The translations under genes were made by a program, and so were the position numbers. 64,000 nt of DNA from Aquarana catesbeiana (lineage: Eukaryota; Chordata; Amphibia; Anura; Ranidae): the NCBI RefSeq assembly GCF_042186555.1, contig NC_133328.1, forward strand, positions 498,073,106-498,137,105, in the 5' to 3' direction. Positions 32,161-43,657 of this stretch are shown in pieces; within the stretch, counting starts at the first letter, position 1, and every line of letters begins with the position of its first letter. The notes under the pieces are model-generated. The model saw only the letters and a list, made by a program, of their open reading frames with translations, searched no databases and had not been told where the DNA came from.

Positions 32161-32340
32161 GCTATTGTAACAAGAGGGGACTTGAGGCCACAGAGAGGCC
32201 AAGCTCGATAAACAAAGTGAAAATTTATAAAAAAATATTTTGTTTAATCTTTTTAAAAAAGACAGACATGAGACAAAACACTGATAAATGTTTACAGAAC
32301 TATTTTGGTAAAAATATGATACAGAGCTTAATACCACTTT

Positions 32341-32376
32341 CTCGACATGTTTCGCTTTCTTAAGCTTCTTCAGGAG
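32341..32376 (-). ncRNA. Hammerhead-ribozyme-like motif in the Penelope element
   Basis: On the minus strand: CTC, CTGAAGA (CUGANGA core), GCTT-AAGA-AAGC hairpin (stem II, with one extra A), GAAA, C-AT-G (minimal stem III), TC, GAG. The flanking CTC/GAG can pair as stem I. This is the type I minimal hammerhead order known from Penelope elements. Cleavage activity is untested. Confidence 0.55.
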
Positions 32377-33845
32377 ATATAATGTGGCATCTGATCAACT
32401 ATAGAATAGGAGATGAGCTATAAATACTCATGTCCAAAGATATATATAACAACCATATTAAATTCAATTGGTATACAGGTATACATCAATACAATACATT
32501 TTTGAGTATGGATCATTGCAAAATATAAATATTGCTACATAATGTGTCAGCGGAATTACAACAAAAAATAATAATACATTTGAAAACAATAATGAATCGT
32601 AATGATATTGAAAAAAAAAAAAGAAGAAAAAAAACACCACAAACAATCCACCTTACCAGTATCGTAAAAACTGGAAGTAACTGTAGATATGTATTTGAAA
32701 CTCGAAATTGTGCACACATGGGTTATGCCTTCCAGCCCTGACTCCTTGGTAAGGCATGAGAGAGCCAAAAAGGATCTCGGTATGTAGAGTAGATAAAACT
32801 CTCTATAAAAAGAGAAGGAATCAAATACATTGGTGTCAAAAGGTAAGCATCAGGGAGTGGGTATTATAAGAAATACTTGTAGTAAACCACCCTGGGGTAG
32901 TGAAAGATAAATAAGAATATTGGTTGCAAATACCTCTTCAGGTGAGTACAATCAATAAGGTTTCAAAGTCACATCCAGAGGATGGTTAAAAGCAAATTGC
33001 CTCTTAGTAAAGGGTTCCTTAAATACAGCGGGAAGCAAGCGCTACTTTGCAGGATGTGAAAATGACCCCACATGGAACCTGCGGGTCAAACAGCATAAGA
33101 AGGCGCTATATTTCCCATAGCTGGGGACCTATAAATTTAAAAAAACAAAAAAAAGAAAAAAAAAAATTTTTCACCAGTAGGAAGATAATGATAGTAAACG
33201 GGAACAAAGCTGATAACAAATCCATGACTGGAGCGGAGAAGGAGAACGACAGAGGGTGGCGGGGAACACTTCGCTTTATACCCCTCTCCAACGGACCAAA
33301 CGAGAGGACCACGCATGCGCATGCATCCAGGCTGCAAAGTGGCGGCAACGTCAATGACGCAGGAGCGTTCATTGACCGGCGCCCATTTTGGAAAATCCGG
33401 TGCCCGGAGCAAGACACAGAGAGAGCCCTCGGAGATAGACAGAGGGAGGACAATGGTGCCTCCCAGTCTACGAGGGGAAAAAAAGAGACTGGAAAATAAT
33501 GGAGCTGGGATGCTTGAGCCTCAGGCGGTCCTCATAAAAGGGGCACAGAGTAGTCGGAATATTGATTGGAGACCATGCCGCTGAGTGCCCCGGGTGTCCG
33601 TACATACCACAAGCAGTGGAGAAAGGGCTGGGAAGGCAAAGAGCACAAAAATTGAGAAGTGACTTATATGGTAGTCGTAAAAATATATATATATATTAAA
33701 TATATAATCAATATCGAAAAATAATAATTAATCACAGCATGTTTAGGTGTAGGGTAAATGGTGGACAAAAAAAAATAAATTTCTGATTATTATAGAAAGG
33801 GCTTAAAGCTTAGGACATCATTTAAACCAGGGTGTTTGAGGGCAT

Positions 33846-34540
33846 TTAAAACAAAAATCCACCTGGTCTCTCGCTGCAGCAGGATCCTGTCATAGTCTCC
33901 ACCTCTTTCGTTTGGGGGGACGTATTCAAGAGCAAAAAATGCATTTTTTTATCATCAAATTGATGACATAGACCTATATGGCGGCTAATCGGGGTCTCCA
34001 TCTTTTTCTTGGTGACCAAGGAGACGTGGTCTCTAATTCGATGGAAAAAAGCACGTTTAGTCTTCCCCACATAGAACGCATTGCACTCACTTATCATTAA
34101 ATAGACCATGCCAATAGATTGGCAGGTGGCCAGAAAATTTGGATTATAGACCTGTCCATTAGGGAGAGCAATATTACGTGATGCGTAGATATATCTACAA
34201 AAATCACACTTATGACAAGGTCTGGTCCCCTTGACGTCGGTGTTGTTTTTAGAGAGAGGAGCATAATGGCTATGGACAATATGGTCCCTAATTGAGTGAG
34301 AGCGTCTATATGTGATTTCCGAGTGATCTTTTATGTGTTTGGAGACATTGGGATCTCCCATCAGTAGATACCAATGTTTCTGTAAAAGATCCCGTATGTG
34401 CTGGTGTTGTCCAGAAAATCTAGTAATTAATCTCAGACTGGAATCCGGTCTGGGGGTGGTTCGACCATGGATGAGATGGGTACGGTCCTGCTTTTTAGCC
34501 CTTAAATAGGCTACTTTAAGGCCTATTTGAGGTCGATTTA
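33846..34540 (-). pseudogene. Penelope GIY-YIG endonuclease region
   Basis: Minus-strand frame: a linker with RLITRFSGQHQHIRDLLQKH and YRRSHSIRDHIVHSHY, a CxxC-x-C cluster (CHKCDFC), then the nuclease GMVYLMISECNAFYVGKTKR, in which VY...YVG is the GIY-YIG core. FFHRIRDHVSLV provides the conserved Arg/His helix and TPISRHI follows. No stop interrupts this part, but there is no RT upstream. The first 40 codons of the open frame come from adjoining MITE DNA and are not Penelope. Confidence 0.85.
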
Positions 34541-34620
34541 ACACGATCTGAATTTCCGACAACACAATCCGATCGCACTTTTTCCGTCGGAAAATCCGAC
34601 CGTGTGTACAGAGCATTATA
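34541..34620. repeat. MITE fragment with ccgaccgtgtgtacagagca
   Basis: Contains inverted short segments (atctgaatttccgac / gtcggaaaatccgac) and the cgtgtgtaca terminal motif. It contributes the false N-terminus of the Penelope open frame. Confidence 0.55.
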
Positions 34621-35360
34621 CTTAACATACTATTGATGTTAGGCCAACTAGTCTGTAGTTTCCTCATATGCATCTTAATCCTTTTTTTTTTTTAAATTGA
34701 TGTCACTTTTGCTCTATGCTGATCAGTTGGTACCATTCCTGTCAGTAAGGTGGTCTTTGAAGGCTAGGTGCACCTTTTCAGGTAGTATTTAAATTCTCAT
34801 AATAAATGCATTTTCAAATGCGCCCCCCCCCCCCCCCCCCAAGTCATCCCAATGTGCTTATTTCTCACCTAGTCCATGGCAGCCTTCATTCTGCACCTTT
34901 TCTGTTCAAAATTTAAAAAAAAATGCATTCTGAGTCCTGACTTCCTGCAGCATCAAGTGACCATTCAGGAAACTTCATATCCCATCATGCACTGCCTTAC
35001 TACATTATAGAATAGGGAGTGTTTAGCTCTCTGGACCATGGCAAGCTTTATACTAGTACATAGGAGGGAGTGGGCGGAGGCATTTAGCGGTCATTGTTCT
35101 TGTGTAAACACACCTATTTCACTTTCAGGCCCCATTCGCATTTAGCGTAGTGGGAGCGCACATTTTTTTGTGCGTTTTTCTGGCAACACACATAGGGCAG
35201 CCTATTAATTTCAATCGGCTGCACTAAGCGTAGCAAACATGGCAAAGTAGCTCATGGGCCAATTTGACGTGTTGCGGTTTTGCACATCTTTTACTGCGCA
35301 TTTGGCTGCCTTTGTCGCACATTTTTGCACTGAAAGCAGGACAAGTTAATTTTAGGTGTA
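34621..35360. other. Unassigned repeats
   Basis: Includes a poly-C run of about 19 near 34824 and MITE-like ends (caggccccattcgcattt at 35128). No gene or exon is recognised. Confidence 0.35.
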
Positions 35361-35540
35361 TAAAGGTGGCCATACACTATACAATCTGTACAGTCTCTTT
35401 AGATTTACAAAAACCATATAACAGGAGGAAAAACCCATCTATCCAATCACTCTGTATAAAGTCAGGCAGGTCATTGCACTACATAGTTGATTGTACAATA
35501 TCTTTTAGATCTACCTTCAGATTGTATAGTGTATGGTTAT
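35361..35540. mobile_element. Palindromic MITE, ggtggccatacactatac type
   Basis: The termini ggccatacactatacaatct and agattgtatagtgtatggtt are inverted repeats. The interior is similar to the MITE at 27911-28085 in the other orientation (tttagattta, gtcaggcaggtc). Confidence 0.78.
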
Positions 35541-35984
35541 GTGATCGCTGAGCTCCTGCACACTCTGCCAAAAGAGCGATCTATGATCAGGTACAAAACA
35601 AATCTGTCATGCAGAGGAATACACTGGCTGAGTATTCAGGGAGAATGGTGCTCTTTGATAATGATTGCATTGGAAAAGCATGTACCTACAGAGGTGGGCA
35701 GGATCAACCTTCTGGAGGGAAAGTGCAGGTTGTGTTTTAAGGTCACCTGCTGAAGTACTTTACTCATTCCACGAACAGTTTTCCTGTCCTAAAGTACAGT
35801 TACCAGGAAGTCGTGGAGGGGTTTTCTATAGAAGAATATGGAGGCTGAGGTAAAGCTTGCCTAGAATATAGAGAAAGATTTTTCTTTTCTTCAACATAGG
35901 TACATTAATGGTATATTGGTACATAGAGAAGCTGGAATTTTGAAAAAAAAGCTGAGCCTTTAAAATTTAGGAACAGGAGGAATT
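35541..35984. other. Unassigned sequence
   Basis: Nothing recognisable: no splice-flanked exon, no repeat ends. A small inverted pair (aaagtgcaggttg, cctgctgaagtact) is not convincing. Confidence 0.35.
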
Positions 35985-37530
35985 TCTTATCCCCCATCTT
36001 TCAGCGAGACATTGGCAAGCTGCAGGCAATAAATGGATAGACGACCTATTCGCCCAATCACAAATCAAATCACTGCAAGACCTGCAAAGTTCTTACTAAA
36101 TACCTCCTAAGGACTTTTTCACCTACATGCGCATAACTACCTTTCTGAAAAGTCATCTTAAACTCCTTATACATATACACTCTACAGCTGTGCAATTTCT
36201 CATGAACACCAAACCCATCCTTAAAGGGTAACTAAAGGTTGGTTATGTTTGTTTAAAAAAAAAAAAACACACTTGCCTCCTCTGTGCAGTTGACCCCCTT
36301 CTGGGGTCCCTCAGCGACGCTCTTGGCTCCTCCTGTTCTCGAGTGCCCCGTTGGAGAGCCGTTCTCCCTCGGGGCACTCGTATGGGCACGCTCCCATGTG
36401 CTGCTGCGTCTATTGACACAGACAGCAGGACTTGGCCCTGCCCCCCGGCTCCCGCATCATGGGATTTGATTGACAGCAGCGGGAGCCAATGGCTGCCCTG
36501 CTATCAATCTATCCAATCAGGACCCAAAACCCCGCCTGGAGCTGGTGTGCTCATCCCCACCGCTGGAAAGACCAGGTTCAGGTAAGTGAAAGGCAGGCTC
36601 TGGGGGGAAGCTTCAGCACAGAAGGTTTAAGGTGAAGGTAGAATGCGTTAAGGTGAAAAAACCTTAAGGGTTTACAACCCCTTTAAGGGAATCTCAGTTT
36701 TTTACTCCCTTCTCTATAACAAAAATACATTTACCAAAACTCCTCCCATGGCACAATGGGAATCCGACTTACAAAAAGTCTATACCAGTGGCTAACAGCT
36801 ATACCATACTCCCACAGGGTCACACACTGCATTAACCACTGGGAGCTATCTCAAAAGGTAGCATCTCGTTGGTACTTAACCCCATATCTCCTAGATAAAT
36901 TCTCCCCTCAAAACTCCTCTTTTTGTTGGAGAGGTTGTGGTCACACTGGCACACTCCTTCATATACTCTGGTTGTGTACGGGTTTAATAAGCCTTTGGAA
37001 GAAAGTATTTCAGGTCATCTCTCACTCAGATCACTGGGGTTCTCACCAAACCAGAGCCAGTGTTTGCCCTACTTTACCTAGGAATTAAATGTTTCCTCAT
37101 AGAATTTCGCACAATTGCTGTACTTTTGGTTGCAAAGTCTCTCCTGACCAAACTTTGGAGATCAAACCAAGCCCCTAATGTATCAGACTTAGTTGACCAT
37201 ATAAACCTAATATTTGAGTATGAATAAAATTTGGCTCTTCGATCCAATTCTTATTGTAAATTCACTAATTTATGGAATACTTGGCTCCGACTGTATCCTT
37301 CCCGATATGATAATTATAGGTTAATCTTTGATGCCTATTTGACTGTTTTGTAATGATATCCTGACATTCTGTAGTTGATACATGCCTTTAGGAACCGTAT
37401 CCTTATAATAAGATGTAACAATGTCACATATGCCTTTATTTCTTCTTCCTGAAGTTATCTGTGCTGTTATGTTTTCTAATTTTATACTCCATAAAATAGT
37501 ATTGTTGACAAAAAAATAAATACATCTTTT
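35985..37530 (+). mobile_element. L1-like LINE 3' end (LINE-E)
   Basis: The plus strand decodes as the C-terminal part of an L1 ORF2: FQRHWQAAGNKWIDDLF near 36000, then after a MITE SQKVASRWYLTPYLLDK and CWRGCGHTGTLLHILWLC (36870-36980), the C-terminal zinc-knuckle pattern. It ends with an A-rich tail near 37510-37530. It is 5'-truncated and contains several stops. A TTAA MITE splits it. Confidence 0.82.
36225..36682. mobile_element. TTAA-flanked MITE in LINE-E
   Basis: TTAA at 36221-36224 and 36683-36686. Removing the insert rejoins the LINE frame ...CCTTAAGGGAATC. Termini agggtaactaaagg and (reverse complement) aggggttgtaaaccc. Confidence 0.88.
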
Positions 37531-38334
37531 TTAGGAATAGCCGCTTGGCTATAACTGAGCTAAGTTCGCTGTGGGACCTGGCGGTTTGTTCACATTCTTT
37601 TTCTGGTCTCTTTTTTTTTTTTATCTGGTTTTAAGCCAACCACAAAGGTAGAGGTACCTTGAGTGAAACATAATTAGTATTACTGTTAAGAGAAGTTCAG
37701 GAATTAAACAAAACAGTCACACTTACATAGGTGGATGCAGCATCGACCCTGATTGCATCTGTCCCCATAAGCTCTAAGTTCAAGAACGAAGTGATCAAAG
37801 ACCTCTGATCGCTCAGTTCTTGGTCTGCAAATAGCCGGTTACTGAAAGTGACTGGCTCTCTGCTCTGCCCCTCCAGTGCTCCCTGGAACACCAGGCTGTG
37901 CAGGGGGAGGAGCTGCTGGCTCAGTCTCCACATAGCCGAAAGTGGGCTTTAGCTGAAATTTGTTTACAGGAGTGCAGGGGGAAGTGCACTCCTGTGATCC
38001 ATAGGAGAATATAGCCCAAATAGCTTTGACCATACTTTTCATAAAGCTATTACACCTGTCTTTTTCACATGTGAAAACTGAAGAATGTTTCTCTTATTCT
38101 GTTTTTTAGCTGTCCTGATTGCTCCCTTGCGTTTCTTATTGCATTGCTGTCACTTCTACTTTGTACTTTTTAGAGGTTTTTTTTTTTTTTTTTTAACACT
38201 AGCTTTTAGCCACATAACTTTTAACTTTGTTCTTTTATGCGTCTTACCCAGGACAATACAGTGACTAATACATTTGTCTAATTTATCTTTAAAACACTCC
38301 CACTTTCCTTGTGCTCTCTGTTGCCATTATTTGG
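37531..38334. repeat. Spacer with atgcagcatcg-family repeat
   Basis: 37700-38060 carries ggtggatgcagcatcgaccc, aggagtgcagggggaag / tgcactcctgtgatcc and tgatccataggagaa, matching the repeat at 25591 and 26687. The remainder (37531-37699 and 38061-38334) shows only T-runs and no gene. Confidence 0.5.
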
Positions 38335-38650
38335 TCTCAGTGAGTGTCAGGCAGTAAGGATCACAGCTTAGAGTTCTTGTCGGACCAATATGCTTCTCTT
38401 TCCTGTGACTTAGGCACATGTGATTACACCATAATCACTATTACCCAAGTTGTCTCTAACTTGCACATCTGTAATGAGCTCCATGTTTGCAATAATCGAT
38501 CCAATAGAGCGTTCTTCCTTGTTAGGGTTTATATGATCTCTTCCATAAAGTCCTGCAATACGTTTAAAAAATTACAAGCCTTTGTTGAATGTGCATTTCC
38601 ATTTGCCCAATCAATGACAGGATAATTGAAATTGCCCAAAATATCACCCT
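38335..38650 (-). pseudogene. CR1/L2-group LINE endonuclease fragment
   Basis: The minus strand reads, with frameshifts, GDILGNFNYPVIDWANGNAH (a variant of the GDFNxPxIDW signature), SKACNFLNVLQDF and TRKNALLDRLL, the order in CR1/L2/Rex-type endonucleases. This is a different LINE clade from the L1/Tx1 copies elsewhere in the window. Confidence 0.6.
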
Positions 38651-38712
38651 GCTTCCCAGCCATTTCAATCTGTACACGGAGCAGAGACTCCCTTTCTTAC
38701 AGGCCTAATTTA

Positions 38713-39120
38713 AAGAAGCTGAGCTTTTTAGGCTGGGCTTCTCCTCTGGGTCACAGAAGTGCAATTCATTTTGCACTCCTGTGACCTGTTTTTAGCAGAG
38801 AGCGGTCTGAAGTCCACTCTCCGCTGACGTCACTGCAATCAGTCGAGGCAGCGCGTCATCCCGAATTCCCAAGTGTGGATCCGCCAGCTGCCTTGATTGA
38901 TGGCAGTCTCAGCGAGCCTCTGAGACAGTCGCTCCCCGCCCCTCCACAGCTCAGCACTCCAGTGAGCGTGGAGAAACAGAGAAGAGAGACGCTGACTGAT
39001 AGTCAGCAGCTCTCCTTTCAGGGATCTGTGAAAAACGAGCCATCGGCGGTGTTCAGTGGCTCGGTTCTCAGTGCAGAGACAGCGGGGGACAGATGCCTCC
39101 TAGGTAAGTATGAATCAAAA
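38713..39120. repeat. Interspersed repeat, atgcagcatcg family
   Basis: Contains gaagctgagctttttaggct, the tgcaattcattttgcactcc foldback, tgacctgtttttagcagaga and gcggtctgaagtcc, matching 26990-27070. Plus-strand frame 38875-39150 is not a gene. Confidence 0.6.
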
Positions 39121-40245
39121 AAGGACTCTGCACTATCACAGTACAAGTGATATCATCTCTCAAAATCCCTTTCTGATCGCTCTCACATACATGTGAATTA
39201 ATTGGCTGCCCTAAATGTAGCACGCAGCTGCACAGATCAGAACCAGTTCACAAGTGAGGTTAGGGGACAGTAAAGCCATGTGGTTGAGCCTCATTTTTAC
39301 CACCTCCGACTGCTCCCCTTTAGTTGTAGAGGTTGTACACATGCTGTGGCCACGAAAGGAAGTATATACACCCAGGCAAATGGTGCCACGCTGCAGCCAC
39401 GTGCATTGCACATGTCTGCGGCATGGTGATGCTGCATTTAGAGGCTTAAAGCAGGTGTTGAGTAGGCAATCTATTGCCTTGTCATTACCTGTTAAATGCC
39501 TCTAAAAAGCGATCCAAGTATGGGTCGCTTTTCTGAGGAGTAGCATTTCTTGTCACTATTGTGAACAAGCCCTAAAACAATAAAATAGTTCTGATTGTAC
39601 AGGATTAGGAGTCTAAATGAAAAGTAATGCAAGTACATATATACACACACATATAAACATGTACATAGACATAAATAATGACTTTGATTTATCCAATAAA
39701 TAAACAAATAAAAAGGATATAGTATAAACCACTGAAACTGGACATATTTTGTTTCTGTTCAATATTTTTATTACATTTCATATTACATGTTTTTTTTGTT
39801 GTTTTTTTTTAGATTATCAAATATGTCATTTTTACCAATACAAAGTTGATATTATATGAATAGTATTTTTTTTTGTTTCATATTTTATGTGTGTATTTAA
39901 GCTTACAATTAACACATTTCTACATTTAATTCCTTTGATTTTATAGAATTCACAAGCTTAAAGTGGTAGTAAAATCTGTTTAAGAGACTAAAAAAAAGTG
40001 CCCCTCCTGCAAATTGAAGTCATTATACGCTTCTAGGTGTCCTGAAGTGACTATGTATACACCCGGGGAACAGGAAGGGACCGCTCGGAATGTAATCATG
40101 GAGCAGGTACCCAAGGATTGCGAACACCCATGTGCCTATACCTTAGTATTAGGAGAAGCACTTTTTAGTGTGAGTAGATTTTATAAATAAAGTGGTTTAA
40201 AGGTTTTACGCTATGGTGGTTTCCTTTTATTCCTTCCCCCCACAT
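39121..40245. other. Unassigned sequence with an isolated TTAA MITE end
   Basis: At 39958-39961 a TTAA precedes agtggtagtaaaatc, the left terminus of the TTAA MITE family. No matching right end is seen. The rest (tttcctttagagg..., T-rich 39760-39880) has no gene. Confidence 0.4.
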
Positions 40246-40684
40246 CAGGGGTCAGCAACCTGCGGGCTGCACCCGGCCCACTTCCGCATATTAGTCGGCC
40301 CGTCAGTGTGATCCCGGCTCGTGGACGTTTTAACCCTTTTGCGCCGACCATATGCAAATACACGGCCTCGTCTTGAAGGGGTTGTACGGGGATGATGCAT
40401 GCAGCTGCAGGCATCCCCCCAGTACAGTTTTTTAAACACTATGGTCGGCTTTCTTGGGATAACAATCCATGCGGCTAAGAAGCCGCTTGGCTGTTGTCCC
40501 AAGCAGTGGGAGTGGACGTCCCACCCCTCCCGCCACCTTTGGCATCTCGTCCGGGCTCTCTCGTCCCACCAGGAGGCCAGAACGACCAGCCGACACATCC
40601 GAAGGCTGGCCGGAGACCCGAACAAACTAGAATCGGCTTCGATCAGGTCTCAGATCTAGTAACCCGGAAGCCATGTCATTTATT

Positions 40685-40920
40685 TATTTATTATTTATTT
40701 CAGGTACATTTATAGCGCCGTCAATTTACGCAGCGCTTTACATATACATTGTACATTCACATCAGTCCCTACCCTCAAGGAGCTTACAATCTAAGGTCCC
40801 TAACTCACATTCATACATACTAGGGACAATTTAGACAGGATCCAATTAACCTACCAGCATGTCTTGGAGTGTGGGAGGAAACTGGAGTACCCGGAGGAAA
40901 CCCACGCAGGCACAGGGAGA
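40685..40920 (-). mobile_element. 5'-truncated SINE copy
   Basis: Minus-strand copy of the SINE at 28899-29240: the (AAAT)n tail appears as tttatttatttatt, then agcgccgtcaatttac and body to cacgcaggcacaggg. It stops at 40920 before the tRNA-like head. Near-identity to the first copy shows one family. Confidence 0.9.
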
Positions 40921-41329
40921 CTAAACCAAACTTCGCGTTTTGAATGTGTTTAAGTGCAAAGGAGAGATTTGGGGTCTTATAGACCCCAGATCCCTCCATA
41001 AAGAGTACCTGTCACTGCCTATTACTGTCACAAGGGATATATACATTCTTTCTGACAGCAATAAAAGTGATCCGCGCCCTGTCCCTCTGAGCTTGCATGC
41101 AGAAGCGAACACATGCGCAAGTGACGACCACAAATGTAAACAGTGTTTAAACCACACATGTGAGGTATCACCTTGTTAGAGCGAGAGCAATAATTCCAGC
41201 ACAAGACCTTCTCTGTAACTCTAAACTGGTGACCTGTAGAAATTTTTAAAGTTTCGCCTATGGAGATTTTTAAGTACCGTAGTTTGTCGCCATTCCATGA
41301 GAGTGTGCGCAATTTTAAAGCATGACATG

Positions 41330-41485
41330 GGGGGGTCTGTGTGATGTGCAGGGGGGCTATGTAATGTAAAGGTGTCCAGAGGTATGGGGGCTCTGCAATG
41401 TAAAGGGGACCAGAGGTGCGGGGCTGTGTAATGTAAAGGGGTCCAGAGGTGCTGGGGCTGTGTAATGTAAAGGGGTCCAGATTAT
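41330..41485. repeat. Short minisatellite, gtaatgtaaaggggtccaga units
   Basis: Four imperfect units of about 35-37 bases (gtaatgtaaaggggtccag, aggtgctggggctgt). No coding value. Confidence 0.85.
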
Positions 41486-41577
41486 TATCTTCATTTATTA
41501 GCAGGTGAATGCAGCCCTCCATGCTTTCACATACATTGAATCCGGCCCTTAAATAGATAAAGGTTGCTAACCCCTTG

Positions 41578-42483
41578 TATTATGTGGATGGAATACAAGT
41601 AAAAGGAGAAGCAGGAGAACACTGGTAATAAAAACCTGTACAAACTAGTACCAGTACATTATGGCTTACCTGTAGTGGATGATCATATACTTTTGGTGAG
41701 TTCTCTGTATTGATGGTGAAGGATAATTGTAGTATAATACTACAAATACACTGGTTGTTTTTGAAGTAAAATATATGGAGACACATGAATCGAAGTATTG
41801 CATGGACACTTTGAGTTGCCTTAGAGCCAGAAGTTGTGGATAATAGTGGCACAAGATCACTGTATATATGGATATTGTTATGTATAGACTTTTCATTTAT
41901 ACACATTTGCATAATATGATAATGCACAGCGCTGTGAATAGATTGTTGGAAGTAGAGTGGTTCGTTAACACTTTGCGCACAGCAGCTGTTGTGTTTTTTG
42001 GTAAATATATTTTTTTGTATGTAAAAAATTTTTTGCGTTTTTAATTTCACTTTTTCCAAGCACTGGTATACAATATTAAGATTGAGAGACTTGGCTACAG
42101 ACAGAGCCGTCCAGCGCTGGGCTGTCACGGCTCCTTCTGGTCCACAGCGCTTCTATGTTATCCCCGGTCTTTCATCCGGGTTCTAAATCTTCAGCCGCTA
42201 GAATGGCCGGGCTGCGATGATGTCACTCCCACGTATGTGCACAGGAGTCACTTTGCTGCGGCACACAGCGGGTTGTAAATGCGGTCTGAGCTACGCATGC
42301 GTGTCTCAGAACGTATTACCGGCTGACAGGCAGGGGGATCATTTATGACATAAGAGACCTCTAGGGTCTCTTCTGTTGTAAAAATCCACTGACAGGCAGG
42401 GTTTTTATAAAAGATACTTTATTAACACTTTAATTCACAGGCATACACACATTGTGTGTATAGATATTAGAGTTTCAAGTCAC
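41578..42483. other. Unassigned sequence
   Basis: Minus-strand frames (41580-42128) match nothing recognised. The GC-rich 42100-42350 stretch (cagagccgtccagcgctggg) looks like repeat DNA but I find no ends. Confidence 0.35.
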
Positions 42484-42487
42484 TTAA

Positions 42488-42890
42488 AGTGGTGGTAAAG
42501 GTTCCTCTTTTTTTGTCTTGTAAACATGTTATACTTGCTCTCTGCTATGGTATTGCACAGCCCCAAACGTCCTCTTCTGGGGTCCCCTGCCAGTGCTTTG
42601 GACTCCTCCTCTTCTGTGTGTGCCACCATAGCAAGCTGCTTACTATGGGGGTAGACGTGCGGGCTCTCTCCCGATCAATGCTGTGTGCATTCACAGAGGC
42701 ACACAGAGTGGCTCAACCCCACCCACCGTTCCCTCCTCACGGGTTTTGATTTATAGCAGCTGAAGTCAATGGCTGCTGCTGCTGCCACCTCTGTCCTGTG
42801 ATAGAGAGAGCAGTGATACTGCTCTCGGGCACAAAGCGGCTGCAGAGAATGCATTAAGGTAAAAAAAAACCTTATGACTTTACATCCACT
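42488..42890. mobile_element. TTAA-flanked MITE, agtggtggtaaagg type
   Basis: TTAA at 42484-42487 and 42891-42894. Termini agtggtggtaaagg and (reverse complement) agtggatgtaaagtc. No transposase. Confidence 0.88.
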
Positions 42891-43350
42891 TTAAGAATTT
42901 GAAGTACAAGTTACAATTTTAGGTGTGTCATTGTTTCCAGCCTCAGTTGTAGTATACCATGATGTACTATTCCCATTGCCTTCATCTCAGCTTGTATGAG
43001 CTGCTAAAGGAAGGGTTTAACATTTGTTCTGCCTATGCTGTACAGCTGCAGGTTAACACGGGTTCTTTCAAATGACTATTTCAGTATACAGATGTGGTCA
43101 TAAGTTTACATACCCTGGCAGAATTTATGATTTCCTGTTTTTTTTCAGAGAATATGAATGATAATACAAAAACTTTTCTTTCACTCATGGTTAGTGTTTG
43201 GCTGAAGCCATTTATTATCAATCAACTGTGTTTACTCTTTTTAAATCATAATGACAACAAAAACTACCCAAATGACCCTGATCAAAAGTTTACATACCCT
43301 GGTGATTTTGGCCTGATAACATGCACACAAGTTGACACAAAGCGGTTTGA

Positions 43351-43657
43351 GCCCAGGTTCACACTGAGCTGCGTGAATGAAGCCATGCAAGTTCAGCTGA
43401 ACTCTCACAATTTCACTCCCGCGTGTCAGTCCCAATTTCGGCTGCGATTTCACAGACATCTGTGCAGCCTTCTGCACAGATGTCAATGGAAAACGCACCC
43501 CGAAATCGCAAAAAGTATCACTGAAACTGCTTTTTGAAATCTGTGCAGTGCTGCAAATGCGGTGTCGCACCGATTAGGACGGTGCAATTGCCACCGATTT
43601 GACACGCGATTTAACACGTCAAATTGCATATCAAAACGCACCAGTGTGAACCAGGGC
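43351..43657. mobile_element. MITE with gccc(a/t)ggttcacac termini
   Basis: Starts gcccaggttcacactg and ends cagtgtgaaccagggc, inverted over about 16 bases. The flanks TGA (43348-43350) and TAA (43658-43660) fit a 3-bp TWA-type duplication, pointing to PIF/Harbinger. The Tc1 sequence continues on both sides. Confidence 0.8.

Larger units (their letters stand above)
32190..34540 (-). mobile_element. 5'-truncated Penelope-like element
   Basis: The minus-strand retroelement has a GIY-YIG endonuclease domain (33846-34540) and a long 3' region holding a hammerhead-like motif (32341-32376). The RT domain that precedes the endonuclease in Penelope elements is absent, so the copy is truncated at about 34540, where MITE-like DNA starts. 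Penelope elements prime reverse transcription at endonuclease nicks. This GIY-YIG plus hammerhead combination is described for the group. Confidence 0.82.
40246..41577. mobile_element. Nonautonomous hAT-like element
   Basis: Starts caggggtcagcaacctgcgg and ends aaggttgctaaccccttg, inverted over about 16 bases. This terminus is typical of vertebrate hAT (Charlie-like) elements. No transposase is present. The interior carries a truncated SINE (40685-40920), DNA shared with the ccactt MITE (40930-41330), and a 35-37-bp tandem array (41330-41485). I could not confirm an 8-bp target duplication. Confidence 0.68.

Noticed and set aside
33047..33584. Frames in the Penelope 3' region
   Set aside because: Lys/Arg-rich frames in noncoding Penelope DNA overlapping on both strands; no motif.
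38875..39150. Plus-strand frame as a host exon
   Set aside because: Lies in a repeat present in three other places in the window.
40246..41577. 8-bp target duplication for the hAT-like element
   Set aside because: Flanks ccccacat and tattatgt do not match, so I kept the element call on termini alone.
41580..42128. 182-codon minus-strand frame
   Set aside because: AT-rich, no motif or splice evidence, no ATG context; likely chance.
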